From Bugulina stolonifera (taxonomy: Eukaryota; Bryozoa; Gymnolaemata; Cheilostomatida; Bugulidae): 64,000 nt of DNA. The notes beneath the pieces are model-generated. The model ran no database searches and was not told the DNA's origin. It saw only the letters and a program-made list of their open reading frames with translations. Shown one piece after another: positions 56,242 to 64,000 of the stretch. The translations under genes were made by a program, and so were the position numbers. Every line of letters begins with the position of its first letter. Within the stretch, counting starts at the first letter, position 1. Location: positions 8,054,496 to 8,118,495 of the forward strand of contig OW285193.1 of NCBI GenBank assembly GCA_935421135.1, given 5' to 3'.

Positions 56242-58850
56242 GCCGGATTTATCTCCTCGTCCTGTCTCGGATATTGCTGTGATGTTACTCTGATAACACA
56301 ACTTGCTGAAGTGAAGTATAAAAAACATGTAAATATAATAATATTGATTGACATGGCCAATCATCAAAACAGATTTCCCACCATCATGTGAGTAAAATAA
56401 CAAACACTACAATTATCTAACCACTATCTAACAAGGCTCAGTGGAGTGCCTATTTGATAATACTCCATAGTTTGACATTCAGGAAGTTGTATCGGCTAAC
56501 TAGTAGCTTGTCTATGGACACTTGTACCATTAGCTCTCTATAATAATATTATATAAGAGAAAAAAAATCAAAATACTTGAATAGAGTAATCAACTAGGAC
56601 TTGTACACTTGGATAATACCTCACAATTTGTGTTTAACCCATAATTTTGAATATATAATAAGCGTTGATTAACTTAATAACAATGTAAAAGAGAGGAACA
56701 GCAGATTCACAATTATATGCATGTCTTCCAATTAGTTGATATTGTTAAAAAATTGCTGATTGGTGGTACCCTGTTATCAGCACAGTCTGTATGTAATACT
56801 GATTGATAATAGTAAATAATTATGCATCATGTATAAAACTAGCATTATTTTAACTTAATTTTTTCTATAAATATAAACATATATCATATTGTCTGCAGAA
56901 GCACAAATCCCAATCAGCTGTTCATCCTGCAATTTAACTGGCATACTAATATAATATCACAGTAAATTTATTTACGTAGATATTCCGAGGAAAACGCAAT
57001 CTTATATGATTTAATTGTTTTATGCTTGGAATATGTTTTGCTCGGAATATTTTCAATAGTGCACTAACACACCTCCAAATATCACATCACAACTTACTTG
57101 CTCCAAATGGTAGCTGATGTGCTGACATATAACAAAATTAATAGAACAAGAGTAGTAGTAGTAGTAATAGTAAATTATATTCTATATTAACCAAGCTAAG
57201 CTCATATTCATGTACAATGTACATGTAGATACATATAATGTATATGTAGTACACAATATTTACTTCTGACACCAAAATTATATTATTTATACTAACCACA
57301 TGCTACAATGTAGATGCAGGCACCATGATAACAATCCATAACACACACACACACACACTGCACAAACAGTTTATAAACTGTTAACCTACCCGTTTCACTA
57401 TTACTTGCATGTTACACCAGCCTACTCATTGTTTGTATTTGAATGCTAATGAGAAATTACATGTATATCTAGTTATTCAAAGATTAACACTACTGATCAA
57501 TCAGTCTGTTTAATTCGCACAGAATATGCATGACTTGTACTTGTAAATGTTAGGCACATGTGTGTAGTGCATTGTATGTATTGTGTATGTATTACTACTC
57601 ACTATGCATGGTGATTTCTTATTGGCTATTGATGAAATTAATTTCTCCAAGAGCAGCAATTCAGTTCGGAATCATCCTCTCTCTGCTTCCAATATTACTA
57701 TATCTACATAATATTAGACAGTAATTTTAGCCCTATCATAGGTGTTATATGTTGGCCCTACACACAACTTGAAGTTCCAATGTTACATAATGATATACCT
57801 ACTGTCAGTGATTGATTGTAGAACTTGGGTTAGGAATTCTCAACTCAAGTTCTACAATGAATTACCAACATACCCCCACTGTGGGTTTAGAAGGTTAGGA
57901 ACCCAAGCAAGCAGTTTAGAGCTTTCCTTCAAAGAATCCATACACATTTTAAACAGGGATAGAGGGAGGGTTATCCCTCCCCCCCCCAGGTTTTAGGTTG
58001 AGCGTACTAAATTTGTTCAACTATTACTGTTCTACATAACTATCACCATGATTTTACAACACTAGCTTCCGTGGTTGCTATAGAAACCAAACATTTACAT
58101 ATGATAAACCTACATGCCTGAACTATACAAAGGAATAAGTTAGTCAATAATTAATGTCATACAGTCGTATATACAGTGATTGCGTCAACTATTTGTATAT
58201 AAATGAATAATTTATTAGAGTTTAGAATAAAACTGTAACAAAGAAATTAATTTTAAATCGGAGTCTTTGCTACAATAAAGAAGAATATGTACATGTGACA
58301 TCGTATGCACCTTGTAAACACTTTGCTGCTAAGTTATGATATTAAGGTCCATCTCTCATTTGTACTGCCGTTGACTTAGCCTAAACAGTAAGCTGTTTGC
58401 AGATTGAGTAGATACATAATATTATGGCATAGATGTAGTACATGACTTCGAACTTCAATAATAAGTCAGTTTATTCTACAAAAGATTGTTTCCGTTGAGG
58501 TTACATATTATATATAATTACTACAGAAAGAATATTCAATGGAGTAAATAAGCTATAGGCTTGTTACTTGGAGGTATACTTACCTTTAACTTACTCTTTA
58601 GGTTAGAATAACAAGGATGCTAATAAAATATGTACTTTTATCTCTATTGGGAGTTAGAATTGTATTTCCCATGCAGACAACACTTTAAGCGGACTTTAAA
58701 AGCACAGGGTCACCTGTGGTTGGAAAACCCACAATGTATTGAACTAATTACATGTACATGTACTATACCTGTGGGTTCAAACACCGGTGTACTAGGCCCA
58801 AGGCTATGACTTCTCCACAATTGTCTTGTCAAACCTGATTAGGAGAGAAA
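56242..58850. other. 5' flank of the receptor gene and intergenic DNA
   Basis: Contains the receptor's 5' UTR and promoter (not defined), a short (AC)8 run at 57343-57358, the hairpin at 57812-57861 and a C9-10 run near 57980. No gene was recognised; the 57742-57996 frame looks random. Confidence 0.45.
57812..57861. repeat. Short hairpin, 20-bp arms
   Basis: Arms 57812-57831 and 57842-57861 are inverted copies matching at 18 of 20 positions around a 10-base loop. Core TGTAGAACTTG. Probably one of the many small palindromic elements of this genome. Confidence 0.65.
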
Positions 58851-58851
58851 A

Positions 58852-58990
58852 GGCGCAGCCATAACTTAGTGGCTAGACTGGGTGACATGTCAGCTGAGAG
58901 GTCTTGGGTTGGAATCCAGCGAGAGGCCGAGGACATTGTTCCATTTTGGTGAGAATGGTGCTCCCTTTCCCCAGCCTATACACTTGGTAG
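58852..58990 (+). mobile_element. tRNA-related SINE fragment
   Basis: A-box-like ATAACTTAGTGGCTAGA at 58861 and B-box-like GGGTTGGAATCCAG at about 58906-58919, about 30 bases apart, followed by a body unlike tRNA. It lies just outside the Polinton-type gene block. Confidence 0.55.
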
Positions 58991-59030
58991 TTCAATTATA
59001 ATAACCAACCACAAACAGCGCATTGAAAAA

Positions 59031-59284
59031 AGTAGTATTATTACCTTCGATCTAAACCCCCGTGTACCATGTGTACCAATTTACCGAAATATATGAAATG
59101 CATTAGTTTCGAAATGGACCCCCGTATACCATTTCTACCACTTTTAATACGATACATCTTAGAAAATTGATAAACCATTGACGAGGAGATTTTCTAATAT
59201 GCATTTCAATGTATTAATGTAATAAGTTGCCTATATAGAGCGCAAAAATATCCAAAAAACATCATTTCAATCAGAACCACAGCC
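59031..59284 (+). promoter_or_regulatory. Possible Polinton terminus and leader of the ATPase gene
   Basis: Two partial direct repeats, ACCCCCGTGTACCATGTGTA at about 59057 and ACCCCCGTATACCATTTCTA at about 59119, lie in the 250 bases before the first element gene. A TATA-like CTATATAGAG is at 59231-59240, 45 bases before the ATPase ATG. Polintons end in long inverted repeats, so the left terminus may lie in or just before this stretch, but the partner repeat is outside the window. Confidence 0.45.
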
Positions 59285-59959
59285 ATGACTCTCCCACTGA
59301 AGCATCCTTTCTCCGTAATAGTAGCTGGACCGTCTCAAGCTGGTAAATCTCAGTGGGTCGCGAAGCTCATCAGACACGCTCAAACCATGATATCTCCTCC
59401 TCCTAAAGAAATACACATCTGTTATTCGGAATGGCAATCTTTGTACGACACCCTGCCTCAAGTTCGCTTTCATAAAGGACTAGTTGATGTTGACAGTTTT
59501 GATACGCAAACTACCAAGCTGTTAATACTCGATGATCTTATGGAACTGTTAGCTAGCAAAGAGGGTGAAGCTATATCTCAAATATTTACTAAGCACTGTC
59601 ACCACAGAAACCTAAGCGTTGTGTTGATTACACAAAATGTATTTCAAAAAGGAGCTCACATGAGAAATTGTCAGCTCAATAGTCACTACCAAGTGCTATT
59701 CAAGAACCCGAGAGACAAAACTCAAATTAATTGTTTAGCTAGACAAATGTATCCTAGTAAAGGACAATCTAAGTTTATGATAGATGCGTTTACAGACGCT
59801 ACTTCTAACAGTTTTGGATATTTATTTGTTGATCTAAAACAGGACACAAATGATATAGTACGTTTAAGAACTGGCATATTCCCGGGTGAAAGAACATATT
59901 ATGTATACGTTACCAGAGATAAACTCAATCATTTGTCATCTCTCCCTCATACTGATTAG
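59285..59959 (+). CDS. Polinton DNA-packaging ATPase (A32/FtsK-HerA type)
   Basis: 224 residues. Walker A GPSQAGKS at 15-22, Walker B LLILDD at 79-84, and a sensor-like ITQN at 115-118 define the small viral packaging ATPase family (A32-like, FtsK/HerA superfamily). In viruses of this group the enzyme pumps DNA into the capsid using ATP. It is the first gene of the block, with a TATA-like box 45 bases upstream. Length and motifs are normal and nothing is broken. Confidence 0.9.
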   Translation: MTLPLKHPFSVIVAGPSQAGKSQWVAKLIRHAQTMISPPPKEIHICYSEWQSLYDTLPQVRFHKGLVDVDSFDTQTTKLLILDDLMELLASKEGEAISQIFTKHCHHRNLSVVLITQNVFQKGAHMRNCQLNSHYQVLFKNPRDKTQINCLARQMYPSKGQSKFMIDAFTDATSNSFGYLFVDLKQDTNDIVRLRTGIFPGERTYYVYVTRDKLNHLSSLPHTD

Positions 59960-59978
59960 TCGTACACATGTTTAAGTC

Positions 59979-60323
59979 ATGAGTAAACGATTAAAAAGAC
60001 ACGCTAAAACACTACATTATCTATCATCTTGTGATAAACATACCAGTAACTCAATAATTAAATCTGCTAAGCCAGATCTTGTTTGTTGCATCTCAGAAGT
60101 CTGTCATAATCTGTTGAAAGGGAACGTCCCACTATCTTCTTCTCAGCAGGCTAAGCTACAGCGATACAAAAACCAAATAAGAGCTGTAGCTGGTAAAAAA
60201 GCAACATTGAAAACTAAAAAGAATTTAATACAGAAAGGTGGATTTTTGACTGCTCTACTCGGTACACTAGCATCAAGTTTATTGGGTCCAGTAATAGGCG
60301 GTATATTCCGACGCAAAAAATGA
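59979..60323 (+). CDS. Small Polinton virion-type protein with hydrophobic C terminus
   Basis: 114 residues, basic. The first 75 residues are helical with conserved-looking SAKPDLVCCISEVCHNLLKG. The C terminus is a Gly/Leu-rich hydrophobic segment (GGFLTALLGTLASSLLGPVI) ending in RRKK. Small proteins with this Gly/Leu-rich tail are common next to Polinton capsid genes and are compared with adenovirus core or membrane-active proteins; that role is inference. Its stop codon overlaps the next start (ATGA). Confidence 0.65.
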   Translation: MSKRLKRHAKTLHYLSSCDKHTSNSIIKSAKPDLVCCISEVCHNLLKGNVPLSSSQQAKLQRYKNQIRAVAGKKATLKTKKNLIQKGGFLTALLGTLASSLLGPVIGGIFRRKK

Positions 60324-60997
60324 CAGATGCAAAGAAGTTTCTACTTCTAGACCCGTCTAACATGAATCGTATGAGTGAATTGTTTCAAAGTAATCAAAGA
60401 CTGCAACCATTACACTCTAGAGAGGTTAAAAGATTGGACCACCAAATGCTTGATATAGTAAATGATCAATCATTGAGCGAAGAAGAAAAAGTAACAAAAT
60501 ACAACTCAACTCTAGCAGAATTTCAAAATCTAACGAGAGTCAATCCAAAAAAATTTGACTACCCTCAAGAGAAAAACACACAGCCTAAATCTGGAGAAAA
60601 ATCCGAAGCCAAGTTAAATTATCTACTCGGCATAGCTAAACCTTACCAAAATAAAGCGAATCAATTGCTACAATCACTGAATAAATTTGAAGGTTTTAAC
60701 TTGAATGAGAATGGAGAAATTAAAATAGGAGAGAGCTTACTAAGAAGAAGCAACATCACAGATTTTTTGAATAAAGCTGTAAACCCTAAAGCATCAGTTC
60801 AGTATCTATCAGGTTGGGATAGGTTTCAGTCACTTTTAAGACAAGCGAATATTCCACAAACATTACTCAGTAAACCTGTAGCAACGGAGTTAGCTAGTGC
60901 TACAAGAATAGACGAAACATCATCACCATCAAAAATAAAAAGATCAATGCGAAAGAAAGCTAAACACGACAGACTAAGTAAATGGGAACCATACTAA
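60320..60997 (+). CDS. Conserved Polinton-associated protein of unknown function
   Basis: 225 residues, highly charged and mostly helical. Residues 30-80 (LDHQMLDIVNDQSLSEEEKV onwards, with YNSTLAEF) resemble a motif I associate with hypothetical proteins in animal Polintons: an aspartate-rich helix, LS-EEK, then a Tyr/Leu helix. The C terminus is basic. No enzyme motif is visible. It starts inside the stop codon of the preceding gene and ends 10 bases before the integrase, so it belongs to the element. Confidence 0.65.
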   Translation: MTDAKKFLLLDPSNMNRMSELFQSNQRLQPLHSREVKRLDHQMLDIVNDQSLSEEEKVTKYNSTLAEFQNLTRVNPKKFDYPQEKNTQPKSGEKSEAKLNYLLGIAKPYQNKANQLLQSLNKFEGFNLNENGEIKIGESLLRRSNITDFLNKAVNPKASVQYLSGWDRFQSLLRQANIPQTLLSKPVATELASATRIDETSSPSKIKRSMRKKAKHDRLSKWEPY

Positions 60998-61007
60998 AGT
61001 ATATATC

Positions 61008-62099
61008 ATGCCTAAACAAAATAAAAAGAGGTTGCTAAAACAAAAGTATTTTAATCCTAAGCTACCCGGAGCACTAGGTGGAAAAAAGAGACTGACTTTA
61101 TCAGTTAAAGGGAAAATCAAACCTTCGGAAGTACATGATTGGCTCGATACGACAAACACATATACACTACATAAACCAGTGGTGAGAAAATTTAAAAGAC
61201 GACAGTTTGTGGTATCAGGCATAGACGCTACCTGGCAATGTGATTTATCTGATATGCAACAACTCTCTAAATACAATGACAATAATAATTATATTCTTCT
61301 TGCTATCGACGTATTTAGTAGATACGCTATGGCTAGACCTATCAAAAATAAATCAAAAATGCAGGTGACAAATGCCATGTTAGATATTATAAGAGAAGAA
61401 AATAGGAAACCTAATAAACTACACACTGACAAAGGGAAAGAATTTTTGAATGGAGTATTTCAAACAATGTTAAAAGATAACAATATCGAACATTATGTAA
61501 CTGAAAACCAAGAAACCAAAGCGGCTATAGTTGAACGCCTTCAAAGAACGATCAAGTCTAAACTGTATCGATATTTTACTCACTCAGGCTCGTATAAATA
61601 TACAGATGTTCTTCAAGATATCATCAGCAGTTATAATCATTCAATTCATACAGCGATACAAATGAGACCAGTAGATGTAAATTATAACAACCAAGAGGAA
61701 ATCTGGCATTCGCTTTATAGCAATGATGCGCCACACTTTAATCAAAAGCATAAATTCAATATTGGTGATAGAGTGCGAATATCAAAATATAGTGGTGTAT
61801 TTGATAAGGGATACTTACCACTGTGGAGCAAAGAGGTGTTTTCTATTTCACATCGCCATGAAACAAACCCTCCAGTTTACAGTTTGAGAGATGACGCCGG
61901 TGAAGATCTTAAGGGTACCTGGTACCAAGAAGAGCTTCAAAAGGTGGATACTTCGGATCAAACCTATGCAATAGAAAAAGTAGTTGGCAAACGAAAATTA
62001 AATGGTAGACTTCAATATCTAGTAAAATGGGCGGGATATCCTGAGAGTTATAATTCTTACATAGACAAAAGAGATTTGGTAACAAGCTATAAAAATTAG
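61008..62099 (+). CDS. Polinton integrase (rve) with C-terminal chromodomain
   Basis: 363 residues. The catalytic triad of the retroviral integrase fold is complete: D79 (WQCDLSD), D141 (HTDKGKEF) and E176 (KAAIVERL), the last two 35 residues apart. A basic linker follows. A chromodomain at about 310-355 (VGKRKLNGRLQYLVKWAGYP) would direct insertion to particular chromatin. The protein inserts the element's DNA into the host genome. All key residues are present. It sits between the ATPase/small genes and the capsid genes. Confidence 0.93.
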   Translation: MPKQNKKRLLKQKYFNPKLPGALGGKKRLTLSVKGKIKPSEVHDWLDTTNTYTLHKPVVRKFKRRQFVVSGIDATWQCDLSDMQQLSKYNDNNNYILLAIDVFSRYAMARPIKNKSKMQVTNAMLDIIREENRKPNKLHTDKGKEFLNGVFQTMLKDNNIEHYVTENQETKAAIVERLQRTIKSKLYRYFTHSGSYKYTDVLQDIISSYNHSIHTAIQMRPVDVNYNNQEEIWHSLYSNDAPHFNQKHKFNIGDRVRISKYSGVFDKGYLPLWSKEVFSISHRHETNPPVYSLRDDAGEDLKGTWYQEELQKVDTSDQTYAIEKVVGKRKLNGRLQYLVKWAGYPESYNSYIDKRDLVTSYKN

Positions 62100-62132
62100 G
62101 TCGTTAAAAGATTACCGTTCACTTTTGACAAA

Positions 62133-62903
62133 ATGAGAGTGGTGCTACCATCTAACAGTTCTATGATACATTACCCTGAAAATACTCTTTCAACCTATAC
62201 CGTGAAACTTTCTAATCCTTTAGACCTTTCAGTAGGTCAGTGGGAATGCGCTCTCACAGAAATACAATTTACTAAGTCATGGCTAAATGTAAAAGACGCT
62301 TCTTTGATTTTAACTGTGGGAGAAAAGAAAGCTACAGTTGGTATACCAGACGGTTATTACAGTTCTCCCAAAAAATTAATTGATTCCATAAATAAAAATA
62401 TTAAAAGGCAAATACCTGGCAATTTCACAGATTACGATATTACATTTAAGTACGATCAATACACCAAAAAGATAGACATTATGACATCGCCAATTACGGG
62501 TGATGGTCTGAGCATAGACGCATCACCGTCATTAAAAAATTTACTAGGCATGAAGGGAATGAGAGTGGTGTGTATGACCGATAAAACATGGACAATGGAA
62601 GTACAAGATCCAGTTCGGCTAACCTATATTCATGACATAATGGTATATACGGATATAATTCAAGGAACCATTGTTGGTGATACAGAAGCGCCTCTTCTAC
62701 GAGTAGTTTCTGTAGAAAAAGACCATTGGACAAATCAGTGCACGATATATTATAACCCTGAATATATACCGATATCCAAAACAAAGTTACAAAGCATTTC
62801 AATCTTTTTAAGGACTGACACCGGTGAACTAGTGCCATTTACTAATGGGAGAACGTTGGTGTCATTAGACTTTCGCCGAGTTAAACCTGTTCATACGTAT
62901 TAG
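62133..62903 (+). CDS. Polinton minor capsid (penton-like) protein
   Basis: 256 residues. The N terminus carries the family signature, a LPSNSS start, then ENTLSTYTVKLSNPLDL and WECALTEIQF-SWLNV, as in the single jelly-roll minor capsid or penton proteins of Polintons and adintoviruses. Predicted mostly beta. In the virion it would occupy the five-fold vertices. It is intact and lies 33 bases after the integrase stop. Confidence 0.85.
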   Translation: MRVVLPSNSSMIHYPENTLSTYTVKLSNPLDLSVGQWECALTEIQFTKSWLNVKDASLILTVGEKKATVGIPDGYYSSPKKLIDSINKNIKRQIPGNFTDYDITFKYDQYTKKIDIMTSPITGDGLSIDASPSLKNLLGMKGMRVVCMTDKTWTMEVQDPVRLTYIHDIMVYTDIIQGTIVGDTEAPLLRVVSVEKDHWTNQCTIYYNPEYIPISKTKLQSISIFLRTDTGELVPFTNGRTLVSLDFRRVKPVHTY

Positions 62904-62908
62904 CTACA

Positions 62909-63388
62909 ATGGTCCTCGTACCTTACCACCAAGCGGAAGCCAATGATTTATATAATGAAAGTAATATTCAACGAGGAGGGATTCAAGTATATTCAGGAGC
63001 AAAATTTCAAAGAGGCTATGGGCTGGGAAACATTTTATCTGGTCTGTTTAGATCTGCCGTTCCATTGTTAAAAAAAGGAGCAGTCAGTTTAGGAAAATCT
63101 GTACTAAAAACTGGAGTCAATGTGTTAAACGACGGACTACAAGGCAGAAATATTAAATCCTCAATTAAACGAAATGCTAAGATTGCGGGAAAAAACTTAC
63201 TAAACAAAACAGTTAGATCTATTACTCAACCAATGCAATATACCAACAATCAACAAATGATTCGCCAATCACAGCGAAATAGAAAAACTAATAAGAGTCG
63301 CAAACGCAAAACGGTAGCCAACAGTATGCCTACAGCGTCCAAAAGACGAAGAACTAACAAATCAAAGAAAGCTGATATATTTGATTAA
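62909..63388 (+). CDS. Basic virion protein, adenovirus pVI/pX-like
   Basis: 159 residues. A Tyr/Gly-rich N terminus (GGIQVYSGAKFQRGYGLGNI) leads into an amphipathic segment (LFRSAVPLLKKGAVSLGKSV), and a strongly basic C-terminal third ends in nuclear-localisation-like clusters (KKSR-type, SKRRRTNKSKK). The position between the penton and major capsid genes and the composition match small core or membrane-active virion proteins of Polintons and adenoviruses. The assignment is by pattern and context only. Confidence 0.7.
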   Translation: MVLVPYHQAEANDLYNESNIQRGGIQVYSGAKFQRGYGLGNILSGLFRSAVPLLKKGAVSLGKSVLKTGVNVLNDGLQGRNIKSSIKRNAKIAGKNLLNKTVRSITQPMQYTNNQQMIRQSQRNRKTNKSRKRKTVANSMPTASKRRRTNKSKKADIFD

Positions 63389-63390
63389 AA

Positions 63391-64000
63391 ATGAGCTTCA
63401 TGATGGAACACAGTTGTTTAACTGAAAAATCTGAACTGGACTTATTTACTAACATGCCAACTCAGGCTGCTGCTGAGGATGGATTTCACGTTGAACATTT
63501 ACCCACATCTGCTTTAGATGATCAAGGCCCTATTAAATTTTCTATATCTGGTGACTCAAACTACTATATCGATCTGGCATCGTCTTATGTGTACGTGAAA
63601 GTGAAAATAACTAAAAACGATGGAACTAACTTGGACGACGACGCGCCTGTTGGCCCCGTCAACCTTTTAGCTCACTCCATGTTCAAACAAGTAGATATAT
63701 ATTTAAACGACACACTTATTACAGACTCTTCTAACCTATATCATTACCGATCTATAATCGAGACATTGCTGAGCTATGGAAGCGATGCTAAAAAGTCACA
63801 ACTTTCACTAGCTTTGTATGACAAAGATACCGCTGGACAAATGGACAATATTGAAGATGGCAATACAGGATTAGTAGGAAGACAAACATTTACCGCAAAC
63901 AGTAGAGTTGTGCCTATGATTTTTAAAATACACAATGATTTATTTTTTCAAGACAGATATTTGCTTAATGGAGTAGACATCAAATTGAAGTTTGTGAGAA
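63391..64000 (+). CDS. Polinton major capsid protein (double jelly roll), 5' part
   Basis: Open from the ATG at 63391 to the window edge, about 203 residues; the family is usually over 500. The pattern NLLAHSMFKQVDIYLNDTLI, then NLYHYRSIIETLLSYG, and later LNGVDIKLKFVR is that of the double jelly-roll capsid proteins often annotated in invertebrates as F54H12.2-like. The start follows the previous stop by two bases. No disruption is seen in the visible part. Confidence 0.88.
   Translation, partial: MSFMMEHSCLTEKSELDLFTNMPTQAAAEDGFHVEHLPTSALDDQGPIKFSISGDSNYYIDLASSYVYVKVKITKNDGTNLDDDAPVGPVNLLAHSMFKQVDIYLNDTLITDSSNLYHYRSIIETLLSYGSDAKKSQLSLALYDKDTAGQMDNIEDGNTGLVGRQTFTANSRVVPMIFKIHNDLFFQDRYLLNGVDIKLKFVR

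Larger units (their letters stand above)
59285..64000 (+). mobile_element. Polinton/Maverick (adintovirus-like) element, partial
   Basis: Seven same-strand intronless genes encode the set that defines Polintons: packaging ATPase, retrovirus-type integrase, minor and major jelly-roll capsid proteins and small virion proteins. They are separated by 33 bases or less. Protein-primed DNA polymerase B and the cysteine protease are not seen and are expected beyond base 64000. All frames are open, which argues for a young or still active copy. Confidence 0.9.

Noticed and set aside
57742..57996. 84-residue frame ending in RVIPPPPRF
   Set aside because: The end comes from a poly-C run and the middle from a hairpin; no domain pattern.

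Overview
The window is animal nuclear DNA. It is AT-rich, its genes are split by GT-AG introns of a few hundred bases to several kilobases, and its proteins (tomosyn, ZMPSTE24, a metabotropic glutamate receptor) are metazoan. The fairly compact introns, many short dispersed hairpin repeats and an insertion with a Polinton/Maverick gene set would fit a marine, possibly early-branching invertebrate such as a sponge, cnidarian or placozoan. The species cannot be fixed from the sequence. Gene models come from reading splice sites and intron phase by eye; in the multi-exon genes below the phase agrees at every junction listed.

Layout: 1820-3922 (-) is a single-exon ankyrin-repeat gene. 5078-6457 (+) holds the last four exons of tomosyn (STXBP5), whose WD40 part is not in the window. 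7726-24426 (-) is a complete ten-exon ZMPSTE24 (CAAX prenyl protease 1). Its 11.4-kb ninth intron holds an unrelated four-exon + strand gene (12773-17170) and an 86-bp hairpin. 25255-32576 (+) is an eleven-exon VWA plus DUF4537/Tudor-like protein, head-to-head with ZMPSTE24. 35212-35856 (-) carries the last two exons of an unrecognised gene. 38834-56241 (-) is a complete twenty-exon group I (mGlu1/5-like) metabotropic glutamate receptor of 1246 residues. 59285-64000 (+) is one side of a Polinton/Maverick element with seven closely packed genes: packaging ATPase, two small virion-type proteins, retroviral-type integrase with chromodomain, penton-like minor capsid protein, a basic pVI/pX-like protein, and the start of the major capsid protein, which is cut by the window edge.

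The strongest observations are these. The mGlu receptor keeps the alpha-amino-acid site of the glutamate pocket but has lost both basic residues that hold the distal carboxylate (mGlu1 R78 to W58, K409 to S331). A 30-bp minisatellite in the same gene repeats a splice-donor-like sequence twelve times, directly against a real donor. One gene is nested in a ZMPSTE24 intron, and the ankyrin gene may likewise be nested in a tomosyn intron. The Polinton gene block is intact with almost no spacing between genes.

Repeats include two tRNA-derived SINEs, a 320-bp MITE-like element, several minisatellites, a long (ATCAT)n array, and short palindromic elements scattered through introns and intergenic DNA. 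No tRNA, rRNA or CRISPR was found.
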